Part shown: positions 1 through 5,090 of the stretch, in pieces
How the letters are laid out: every line of letters begins with the position of its first letter
How positions within the stretch are numbered: position 1 is the first letter of the stretch
NCBI GenBank assembly: GCA_023511755.1
Contig: JAIMAW010000017.1
Span: 1 to 7,584 of the forward strand
Source: Candidatus Pacearchaeota archaeon
GTDB lineage: Archaea > Nanobdellota > Nanobdellia > Pacearchaeales > UBA284
Direction: 5' to 3'
DNA: 7,584 nt
The notes under the pieces: generated by a model
Told to the model about the DNA's origin: nothing
Database searches by the model: none
What the model saw: the letters and a program-made list of their open reading frames with translations, nothing else
Translations under genes and position numbers: made by a program

Positions 1-13
1 CATATAGGGGGGG

Positions 14-23
14 CTTATAAATA
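14..23 (+). promoter_or_regulatory. TATA-box promoter of the acyltransferase-like gene
   Basis: CTTATAAATA is a good archaeal TATA box. A transcription start about 25 bases downstream would fall near base 43-47, giving a leader of roughly 35 bases before the ATG at 81. A run of seven G (7-13) occupies the place where a purine-rich BRE would be expected. The leader carries AAGGAGT (64-70), a fair Shine-Dalgarno site, and a second GAGG (72-75) closer to the start. The box is read from sequence; the transcription start is inferred. Confidence 0.5.
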
Positions 24-80
24 AAGAAATTTCCAAAGGTTAAATTGAAAAGCATTAAGAATTAAGGAGTAGAGGAAAAA

Positions 81-797
81 ATGGCGTACACGAACTTGAA
101 AAAAAGCTTTCATAACTTTGTAACAAAATACATTCTCGAGCCAATCTACAAAGCAAAGGGCGACCTAAAAATTGAAGGTAAGGAAAATCTCGAAGAAGCC
201 TCGCAGCACGCAAGAGTCGTCATAGCAACAACTCACACAAATATCGAAAGGTCAATTCCAATAGGGTTGGTGCTAAAAGAACAAGCCCACATAATAATAA
301 AAGAAGACATGGACCGATGGTATCTCAATAAGCTGTGGCTCGAGCCTTTCATAAGACTCCTGAACGGCAAGTTCATCGAAGGCAACGAATCAATGTTTTC
401 TAAAAAAGATTTAGAAACAATGGCAGAAGTCATCGACTGTCATGATGCCTATAAAAAACAACATGAGCCAAAATATGTGTTAATTGCAGTTTCTGGCAAT
501 TTCAACACAGACAATCCGACGGAATTCGTGCCAAAAAGAGGGCTTGCTGTAGCTTACAGAATCAGGCTGAAAGAAAACTTAAAGAAAGGCATTGATTATT
601 TTGATTCAGCAATCGTGCCCTCTGTTGAGTTTATGCTCAAGGGTAAAGGAAACAAAAAGAAATATCTTATTGTCTATGGCAGGCCTATCAACCCCAATAA
701 TTTCATCACTGGCACAAAAAACAAGATTGATTTTGATACAGATTCCTTGACAACTTTGCTAAAATACAAAATAAGAAATATTATGGCTTCTCATTGA
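81..797 (+). CDS. PlsC-like (lysophospholipid) acyltransferase family protein, degenerate catalytic motif
   Basis: This 238-residue protein resembles the PlsC/LPLAT glycerolipid acyltransferase fold. Family members move a fatty acyl group onto lysophospholipid or glycerol phosphate at the membrane. Visible landmarks in order are VVIATTHTNIER (46-57) at the place of motif I (H-x4-D), VSGNF (137-141) followed by FVPKRG (149-154) at the place of the EGTRS/FKKG region, IVPS (178-181) at the place of motif IV, and a typical YGRPINP (199-205) near the C-terminus. H52 is present, but the position of the catalytic Asp is Arg57, with Glu56 just before it, and the EGTRS box is not recognisable. Catalysis by the usual His-Asp dyad is therefore doubtful. 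There is no clear membrane segment or signal peptide. The start at 81 is supported by an upstream SD. Most archaeal lipids are ether-linked, so the natural substrate is unclear. It appears monocistronic. The family call is by motif order only. Confidence 0.6.
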   Translation: MAYTNLKKSFHNFVTKYILEPIYKAKGDLKIEGKENLEEASQHARVVIATTHTNIERSIPIGLVLKEQAHIIIKEDMDRWYLNKLWLEPFIRLLNGKFIEGNESMFSKKDLETMAEVIDCHDAYKKQHEPKYVLIAVSGNFNTDNPTEFVPKRGLAVAYRIRLKENLKKGIDYFDSAIVPSVEFMLKGKGNKKKYLIVYGRPINPNNFITGTKNKIDFDTDSLTTLLKYKIRNIMASH

Positions 798-801
798 TGA
801 T

Positions 802-820
802 AATATCTTTTTAGATTTTC
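802..820 (+). terminator. T-rich transcription terminator after the acyltransferase-like gene
   Basis: Two T-rich tracts (CTTTTTAG and ATTTTCT) follow the TGA stop within 25 bases and lie just upstream of the promoter of the ribosomal protein operon. Archaeal RNA polymerase terminates at such U-runs without needing a hairpin, and none is evident here. Assignment rests on position and composition only. Confidence 0.35.
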
Positions 821-823
821 TCG

Positions 824-836
824 AAACCTTTTTAAA
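824..836 (+). promoter_or_regulatory. BRE/TATA promoter of the L7Ae-S28e-L24e operon
   Basis: GAAACC followed by TTTTTAAA fits an archaeal BRE plus TATA element. It predicts a transcription start near 857-861 and a leader of about 57 bases ahead of the L7Ae ATG. A weaker TATA-like element, CTATAAACC at 856-864, would start transcription near 885 and remove the 5' strand of the kink-turn candidate described below. Which one is used decides whether that structure can form. Confidence 0.5.
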
Positions 837-876
837 CCGCGTTTTTCTCAAGTATCTATAAACCATATGACCAAAG

Positions 877-910
877 CTGAAACTTACAAAGTATAGCTAA
901 TGAGGGAGGT
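877..910 (+). promoter_or_regulatory. Candidate kink-turn (L7Ae binding site) with the Shine-Dalgarno site in the L7Ae leader
   Basis: The leader contains a box D-like CTGA (877-880) and a box C/U4-like AATGAGG (899-905). Folded together, G879-A880 and G902-A903 form the tandem sheared G.A pairs, and A899-A900-T901 is the 3-base bulge. The canonical stem runs from C883-G896, T884-A895, T885-A893, A886-T892 and C887-G891 around an AAA loop (T894 bulged), with A881-T898 and an A.C mismatch at its base. The non-canonical stem is short: G904.T878 and G905-C877. The SD site GGGAGGT (904-910) overlaps this stem, so bound L7Ae would mask it. Autogenous repression of L7Ae through a leader kink-turn is known in other archaea. 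The fold was drawn by hand and the non-canonical stem is weak. Confidence 0.42.
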
Positions 911-916
911 TAAAAA

Positions 917-1315
917 ATGGTTTCTGCTTATGAGATAGTAGAAATTGCGAGAAAAACGGGAAAAGTCGAGAAAGGCACGAACGAAGTGACCAAGGCGATT
1001 GAGAGGGGCGTGGCAAAATACGTGGTTATTGCCGAGGATGTTCAGCCAAGGGAGATAGTGCAGCATCTGCCTTTATTGTGCGATGAGAAGGGCATTCCTC
1101 ATGCCCTAGTTGACAGCAAGAAGAAACTCGGAGTTGCTGTAGGCCTTAATGTTGCTGCGTCTGCCGTGGCAGTGGTTGATGCGGGCGATGCAGGAGCGTA
1201 CATACAGGAGGCAAGTGGCAAGCCGCGAAGCAAGAAGAAAGCCGAAAATGCCGTGGCACCTGGGGAAGAAAAAACAGAAGCGGGAAAAGACAGTGAAAAG
1301 AAGACAGCTAAATAA
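917..1315 (+). CDS. rpl7ae: Large ribosomal subunit protein L7Ae (kink-turn RNA-binding protein)
   Basis: This 132-residue protein is archaeal L7Ae, which binds kink-turns in 23S rRNA and also serves as the core protein of box C/D and H/ACA RNPs and of archaeal RNase P. The RNA-contacting [12 protein letters not shown] (20-31) is intact, followed by [15 protein letters not shown] (38-52), C55, and the hydrophobic [16 protein letters not shown] segment (71-86). The globular domain ends near residue 100. About 30 further residues form a low-complexity Lys/Glu/Ala tail, longer than in a typical archaeal L7Ae of about 120 residues. The start at 917 is fixed by GGGAGGT (904-910), seven bases upstream. 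It is the first gene of an operon with S28e (33-base gap) and L24e, the standard archaeal order. It is probably autoregulated through the leader structure at 877-905. Confidence 0.96.
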   Translation: MVSAYEIVEIARKTGKVEKGTNEVTKAIERGVAKYVVIAEDVQPREIVQHLPLLCDEKGIPHALVDSKKKLGVAVGLNVAASAVAVVDAGDAGAYIQEASGKPRSKKKAENAVAPGEEKTEAGKDSEKKTAK

Positions 1316-1348
1316 AAGACGGGAAAAACCAGGTTAATATAATCAAAA

Positions 1349-1642
1349 ATGGGAAAAAAGCAACAGCGTATTAGAGAGGGTAAAGCAGAGGGCATGAGAG
1401 GCGCCGAAAGAATAATCGGAGAGGCGGTCCCGGCTGTTGTTGAGGAAATCCTTGGCAGAACAGGGTTCAGGGGAGAGCTCACCCAAGTTAAGGTAAGAAT
1501 ATTGCAAGGTCCGGACAAGGGCAAGGTGATAAGGCGCAATGTCAAGGGCCCTGTGCGTCTGAAGGACATCTTAATGCTCAGGGAAACTCAAATTGAAGCG
1601 CGCAGAATAAGAACAAAAGTGATGAAAGGGGCGTTCACTTAA
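1349..1642 (+). CDS. rps28e: Small ribosomal subunit protein S28e
   Basis: The protein is S28e, an OB-fold component of the archaeal/eukaryotic 30S/40S subunit near the platform and mRNA exit. Recognisable parts are [22 protein letters not shown] (26-47), the [19 protein letters not shown] strand region (51-69), and the family signature [11 protein letters not shown] (77-87). At 97 residues it is longer than the usual 65-75. The first 20 or so residues are a basic extension ([17 protein letters not shown]). A second in-frame ATG at 1394 (residue 16) would give an 82-residue protein, with GAGAGGG 13 bases upstream, so the start is not settled. The ATG at 1349 has only a distant AGGTT and otherwise an A-rich leader. 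It follows L7Ae by 33 bases and precedes L24e by 16 bases. Confidence 0.93.
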   Translation: MGKKQQRIREGKAEGMRGAERIIGEAVPAVVEEILGRTGFRGELTQVKVRILQGPDKGKVIRRNVKGPVRLKDILMLRETQIEARRIRTKVMKGAFT

Positions 1643-1658
1643 ACATTCAAACTCGAAA

Positions 1659-1877
1659 ATGGCGAGATGCAATTTTTGCTCACAGGATATTGAACCAGGC
1701 CGTGGCATGATTTTTGTCACAATGGATGGCAAAATCCTCCATTTTTGCTCGAGAAAATGTCGCAAGAGCTTCGAGATGGGCAGAAGCAAGAAGCAGGGCT
1801 GGCTTGTCAAGAAGAGAAAAGCCATGGGCAAGGGGGCAGAAAGCCAAGGAACAGGGGAACAAGAAAGCAAGAGATAG
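1659..1877 (+). CDS. rpl24e: Large ribosomal subunit protein L24e
   Basis: This 72-residue protein is L24e, a small zinc-binding protein of the archaeal/eukaryotic large subunit (TRASH-type zinc ribbon). C4-x2-C7 and C30-x3-C34 supply the four zinc ligands. They lie in the expected frame of IEPGRGMIFV (11-20), DGKILHFCSRKC (23-34) and the basic RKSF tail start (35-38). Residues past about 55 form a charged, low-complexity extension rich in K, G, E and Q. No SD is visible; the ATG follows CTCGAAA directly. It ends in TAG. In many archaea ndk and infB follow L24e. Here the pilus-type genes follow instead, behind a new promoter, so the operon seems to end here. Confidence 0.95.
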   Translation: MARCNFCSQDIEPGRGMIFVTMDGKILHFCSRKCRKSFEMGRSKKQGWLVKKRKAMGKGAESQGTGEQESKR

Positions 1878-1879
1878 GC

Positions 1880-1891
1880 AAAATTTAAATA
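1880..1891 (+). promoter_or_regulatory. BRE/TATA promoter of the pilus-type operon
   Basis: AAAATTTAAATA is a strong archaeal BRE/TATA element directly after the L24e stop. It predicts a transcription start near 1910-1915 and a leader of about 60 bases ahead of the ATPase ATG. The core 12-mer AAAATTTAAATA also occurs at 7479-7490, upstream of the last gene. The T-rich stretch that follows (1894-1908) may also serve as terminator for the ribosomal operon. Confidence 0.55.
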
Positions 1892-1914
1892 ACATTTCTT
1901 CTATTTTAATATAT

Positions 1915-1943
1915 TGTTCAGGTGTGAGATATACAACTGAACA
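1915..1943 (+). promoter_or_regulatory. Inverted repeat / hairpin at the predicted 5' end of the pilus-type mRNA
   Basis: TGTTCAG (1915-1921) and CTGAACA (1937-1943) are a perfect 7-base inverted repeat with a 15-base spacer. The spacer can extend the stem: GTGT (1922-1925) pairs with ATAC (1931-1934) with one G.U pair, leaving a GAGAT loop and a two-A bulge at 1935-1936. The repeat sits between the TATA box and the ATPase start, near the inferred transcription start. That position suits either a dimeric repressor operator or a 5' mRNA hairpin. Confidence 0.45.
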
Positions 1944-1971
1944 TTAACTAAACATGAAAAAGGGGTGAAAA

Positions 1972-3543
1972 ATGCCAGCGCCACAAGTGCCAAAACCTCC
2001 GAAAGCAGAGCATCCCGTCATTAATATAAACCCAGAGATCCCCCCGTTGAGACGTATAGAGGACAAGACGAAAATAAATATTAGGTATGTCCTTATTTCT
2101 CCTTACGTTACAGCCCACATTTACTGGAATCCCGAGATTGCTGAGTTAATATACGAGATAGAAGAGCCCATACTAAACGAATTTGAGAAGAAAACACTGC
2201 GGGAGATCGAAAGCGGTATGCTCGAACTGATCAATCTCGGGACAGTTGTTGAAAAAACCCAGGAAGCTTTGCTTATTTATATCGACAAGATGGCCAAAGT
2301 AATTCTAAGCGAGCTAGGGAAAAGCCTCAGCGAAGAGTCCTACTCAAGACTGTTCTACTATCTCTACCGCGATTTCATCGGTCTTAATGAAACTGAGCCT
2401 CTTTTGAGAGATTTTTTTATCGAAGATATCGAATGCAACGGGATTAACACCCCTGTATACATTGTCCACCGGGTCTACAGGAACATGAGGACAAATCTGA
2501 TTTACAGGGATATCCCAAAACTCGCTTCTTTTGTCGAGAAGCTTGCGCAAAGGTGCGGCCGTTATATCTCCTACGCCACCCCGTTGCTAGATGGCACTCT
2601 CCCGGACGGCTCGAGAGTCAATGCCACTTACACAACTGAAATAACAAGCAAGGGACCTACGTTCACAATAAGAAAATTCACAAAGGTTCCATGGACCCCT
2701 ATCCAGCTCATATCGATGAACACCCTCTCGCCAGAGATGTTGGCATACTTTTGGCTTCTGATGCAGTACAAGTGCAATGTTCTTATAACAGGGGGCACAG
2801 GCAGCGGTAAGACAAGCATGCTGAATGCTTTCGCGTTTTTCATCCCGCCAGAAGCAAGAGTAGTATCAGTAGAGGACACGCGTGAAATTAACCTGCCAAG
2901 GGAGAACTGGCTGCCTAGTGTAGCAAGAGCGGGCATCGCAGGAGCAGGTGAAATAGACATGTTCACTCTGCTCAAAGAAAGCTTTAGGCAGAACCCTGAT
3001 TATGTTATTGTGGGGGAGGTTCGGGGCAAGGAAGCTTATGTCCTCTTCCAGGCAATGGCAGCGGGCCACCCAAGCCTAAGCACAATGCATGCTGATTCTG
3101 TCGAGACAGTGATAAGGCGTCTCGAGACGCCGCCAATCGACCTAAGCCCAACTCTCGTTAATAGCCTCGATGCTGTCGCTGTCATGACACACGCAATAGT
3201 AAACAAGCAGGAAACAAGAAGACTTCGTGAAATAGTCGAGATAGTAGACGTCACTCCAGAAGGTATTGCCCTCACAAATGTACCTTTTGTATGGAACCCT
3301 GCCGAAGATTCTTTCTACTTCAAGACAGAAAGCAAAGTATTTGAGAAAATATGTAAGAGATATGGCCTATCACGAGAGCAATTGCTGAAAGAGTTCAAAA
3401 TAAGAGTGAAATTGCTCTATGCCTTACACAAGAAAAAGGTCTATGATTTTACCACGGTGCAAAAAATAATCACGGAATACTACAAGAACCCTAGCGCTGT
3501 GCTAGCGAGATATTTGCCAGAAGAAGCGAAAGGAAAGAAATAG
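1972..3543 (+). CDS. Archaeal type IV pilus/archaellum-type secretion ATPase (FlaI/TadA/GspE superfamily)
   Basis: This 523-residue protein is the cytoplasmic hexameric motor ATPase that drives subunit assembly in archaeal T4P-like machines. Its length is normal for the family. The N-terminal domain shows the archaeal IEDIECNGINTPVYIVHR region (150-167) and FTIRKF (231-236). The motor domain has Walker A GGTGSGKTS (274-282, Lys280), the Asp box VEDTREINLP (300-309), ENWLP (311-315), the Walker B-type VIVGEVRG (345-352, Glu349), and the His box AGHPSLSTMHA (364-374). All catalytic elements are intact. The usual His in the LPHENW motif is Arg310. The start is set by GGGGTGA (1962-1968). It opens an operon with a 62-residue protein and two platform proteins. 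The set lacks the archaellum accessory genes (FlaF, FlaG, FlaH) and has a separated platform, which favours a T4P or secretion system over an archaellum. It ends in TAG. Confidence 0.94.
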   Translation: MPAPQVPKPPKAEHPVININPEIPPLRRIEDKTKINIRYVLISPYVTAHIYWNPEIAELIYEIEEPILNEFEKKTLREIESGMLELINLGTVVEKTQEALLIYIDKMAKVILSELGKSLSEESYSRLFYYLYRDFIGLNETEPLLRDFFIEDIECNGINTPVYIVHRVYRNMRTNLIYRDIPKLASFVEKLAQRCGRYISYATPLLDGTLPDGSRVNATYTTEITSKGPTFTIRKFTKVPWTPIQLISMNTLSPEMLAYFWLLMQYKCNVLITGGTGSGKTSMLNAFAFFIPPEARVVSVEDTREINLPRENWLPSVARAGIAGAGEIDMFTLLKESFRQNPDYVIVGEVRGKEAYVLFQAMAAGHPSLSTMHADSVETVIRRLETPPIDLSPTLVNSLDAVAVMTHAIVNKQETRRLREIVEIVDVTPEGIALTNVPFVWNPAEDSFYFKTESKVFEKICKRYGLSREQLLKEFKIRVKLLYALHKKKVYDFTTVQKIITEYYKNPSAVLARYLPEEAKGKK

Positions 3544-3558
3544 AGCTATCAAATCTGG

Positions 3559-3569
3559 GATAAATAAAG
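3559..3569 (+). promoter_or_regulatory. Possible internal TATA box for a leaderless 62-residue gene
   Basis: GGATAAATAAA lies in the gap after the ATPase gene, with its centre about 28 bases before the ATG at 3593. That is the spacing expected for a leaderless transcript starting at the ATG. There is no SD in this gap. An A/T-rich gap will contain such strings by chance, so this is only a candidate. Confidence 0.22.
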
Positions 3570-3592
3570 TTGCAAAATAAAAAGTACCAAAA

Positions 3593-3781
3593 ATGATACA
3601 AGGAGACAAGGTCGCGTTTCTCATGCAACTGATTCTATCATCCAAGGAAGAGCTTGTAGTTCTTGAACAAGCTCTGCGGGTCAGCGATGCAAAGAGGGTA
3701 GAGGAAGTGAAAAGAGAGTTGATTAGTTTAAATAGGGCTATTCGAAAGGCCCTAACCGAATTGAAGATAAGTAAAGGATAA
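3593..3781 (+). CDS. Small helical protein between pilus motor and platform genes
   Basis: This 62-residue protein is not recognised. It has no cysteine, no membrane segment and no signal peptide, and is almost wholly predicted helix: roughly residues 4-30 and 33-60 with heptad-like hydrophobic spacing, suggesting a helical hairpin. The composition is charged, with a basic C-terminus. It sits between the motor ATPase (49-base gap) and the platform gene (19-base gap), in the same direction, and fills a space that otherwise would be empty. That argues it is real and that it acts with these two. The following protein begins with a helical region of similar size (residues 1-65), but I cannot claim homology. 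A cytoplasmic adaptor role is a guess from position. The ATG has an A-rich leader and no SD. Confidence 0.6.
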   Translation: MIQGDKVAFLMQLILSSKEELVVLEQALRVSDAKRVEEVKRELISLNRAIRKALTELKISKG

Positions 3782-3800
3782 AAATTGTTCAAAACAAAAA

Positions 3801-5087
3801 ATGCAAACTGCTTTTGGCTCAATAAAGTCAAATATTGAAAGGATGGAAAGAATAGCCCGGGACCTGAACCGGCTTGTTGCTTCATATCCTGCAGCCAGGC
3901 CAGAAGAGAGGGCGATAATAGAAAAATCTGTTTCTGTTCTGCTCGACCAGTTGATACTCATCAACCAGCCAATCGAAGCGCTTGTGCAGAGCATCACAGT
4001 AGAGATGGTTAGAGCAGAGGAAATGCCAAAAGAAAAGATCGAAAAAGAAGCCAGAAAAGCTGGATTTGAAAGGGTGGCGACTGCTACAGGGCCGGTGTAT
4101 GTATCAAAAGAGAACAAGGCAAGGTTTCTCCAAGACTTGGGCATAGAAGAGAAAGAGTTGAAAAAAATAAAAAAAAGAATTTCTGAGAAAGAGGAAAGGC
4201 CTGTTGCAGAAGAGATAATGGTCAAGCCCTCTTTCCTTGCTGCCCTCTCCAACAAGATCTTTTACAATATCTCCTCAAACCTTTCAAAAAAAGGCCTTTT
4301 CAAAAGTATTGAAAAAGACCTGAGAAGAGCAAACATGCCCTACACCCTGAGCAGCTACGTCTCCATGCTTCTTTTCCTAACCCTGTTCACTTTCATTGTG
4401 ACTTTTATACTCGCCCTGGCCTTGTCAACTTCGATCGAGGCAGCGCTGAGGAATGTCGGAATAGCCATCGTGCTAACAATGGCTATATTTTTGCTGACGC
4501 TCAACTGGCCCGCGAGCACAGCCTCGGGAAACAGAAGGAAAATAGATGCCGAGCTGCCTTTCGCTACGTCACATATGGCGGCCATAGCCTCGAGCAAAGT
4601 CGAACCATCCAAGATATTCTCAATAGTGGCATTCACAAAAGAGTACAAGGCCTTCAGCGCAGAAATGAGAAAGATTGTAAATCAAATCAACGTCTATGGC
4701 TATGACCTTACCACGGCCCTGAAGAATGTTGCGAGGCAGACGCCGAGCAGAAAATTGGCCGAGCTTCTCAACGGCATGTCAACGACAATAACAACTGGTG
4801 GGAACCTAACCACGTATCTCAACGAAAAAGCCAAGAGCATACTTACGGAATATAGGCTCAGCCACGAGAGATACTCCACAATAATTGGCATGTATTCTGA
4901 CATCTACACAGCCATACTGATAGCTGCCCCGCTTATATTCATGTTGCTCCTCGCGATTATGTCCATCATAGGCACAAGTTTCATAGGCATGCCCGCTGAA
5001 AGTTTAGCCAATTTCGGTATAGGCATCATCGCAGTCCTAAATATCCTTTTCCTGATTTTTTTACAAATCACGCAACCGGAGATTTAG
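3801..5087 (+). CDS. Type IV pilus platform protein, N-terminal half (FlaJ/TadC-like, first GspF domain)
   Basis: This 428-residue inner-membrane protein is the first half of a FlaJ/TadC-type platform, on which the ATPase acts. Residues 1-145 are a cytoplasmic, mainly helical region with a short VYVSKENKARFLQDLG stretch (99-114) and a lysine-rich segment (118-132). Membrane segments lie near 186-209 and 216-236. The GspF domain covers about 249-355, with the typical ELPFATSHMA start (251-260), YDLTTALKNVA (301-311) and a TTGGN turn (331-335). Two more membrane segments lie near 366-390 and 403-422. The protein stops just after the fourth segment at a TAG codon. Usual FlaJ/TadC proteins continue into a second GspF domain, and here that domain is the next gene, in the same frame after TAG AAA. 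The start at 3801 has no SD. Confidence 0.9.
   Translation: MQTAFGSIKSNIERMERIARDLNRLVASYPAARPEERAIIEKSVSVLLDQLILINQPIEALVQSITVEMVRAEEMPKEKIEKEARKAGFERVATATGPVYVSKENKARFLQDLGIEEKELKKIKKRISEKEERPVAEEIMVKPSFLAALSNKIFYNISSNLSKKGLFKSIEKDLRRANMPYTLSSYVSMLLFLTLFTFIVTFILALALSTSIEAALRNVGIAIVLTMAIFLLTLNWPASTASGNRRKIDAELPFATSHMAAIASSKVEPSKIFSIVAFTKEYKAFSAEMRKIVNQINVYGYDLTTALKNVARQTPSRKLAELLNGMSTTITTGGNLTTYLNEKAKSILTEYRLSHERYSTIIGMYSDIYTAILIAAPLIFMLLLAIMSIIGTSFIGMPAESLANFGIGIIAVLNILFLIFLQITQPEI
5078..5082 (+). promoter_or_regulatory. Ribosome binding site for the C-terminal platform gene
   Basis: GGAGA ends eight bases before the ATG at 5091 and lies inside the last codons of the upstream gene. It supports independent but coupled initiation of the second platform half, and so weighs against translation only by readthrough of the TAG at 5085-5087. 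The match to the anti-SD is five bases, so it is modest. Confidence 0.45.
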
Positions 5088-5090
5088 AAA

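Noticed and set aside
7..13. A run of seven G directly before the first TATA box.
   Set aside because: It is a single homopolymer at the window edge. No G-quadruplex set (four runs) is present and no role can be supported.
793..880. TTGATGA (box C-like) followed by CTGA (box D-like): a possible C/D box sRNA.
   Set aside because: The boxes are too far apart (about 80 bases), no internal D'/C' pair is seen, no terminal stem forms, and a promoter lies between them. The CTGA fits better in the leader kink-turn.
1149..1337. A 62-codon + strand frame inside the L7Ae gene.
   Set aside because: It is a shadow of L7Ae in another frame. Its Arg/Trp-rich content shows no family resemblance.
1099..1569. 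A 156-codon - strand frame across L7Ae and S28e.
   Set aside because: It lies antisense to two certain ribosomal protein genes, and its Ser/Leu/Pro-rich content is typical of an antisense shadow.
1714..1947. A 77-codon + strand frame overlapping L24e and running into the next promoter.
   Set aside because: Its first two thirds shadow L24e and the end runs through the TATA box. It has no domain signal or ribosome site.
1954..1968. A five-codon upstream frame (ATG AAA AAG GGG TGA) just before the ATPase start.
   Set aside because: Its last codons are the SD site itself and it has no SD of its own. Chance is the simpler explanation.
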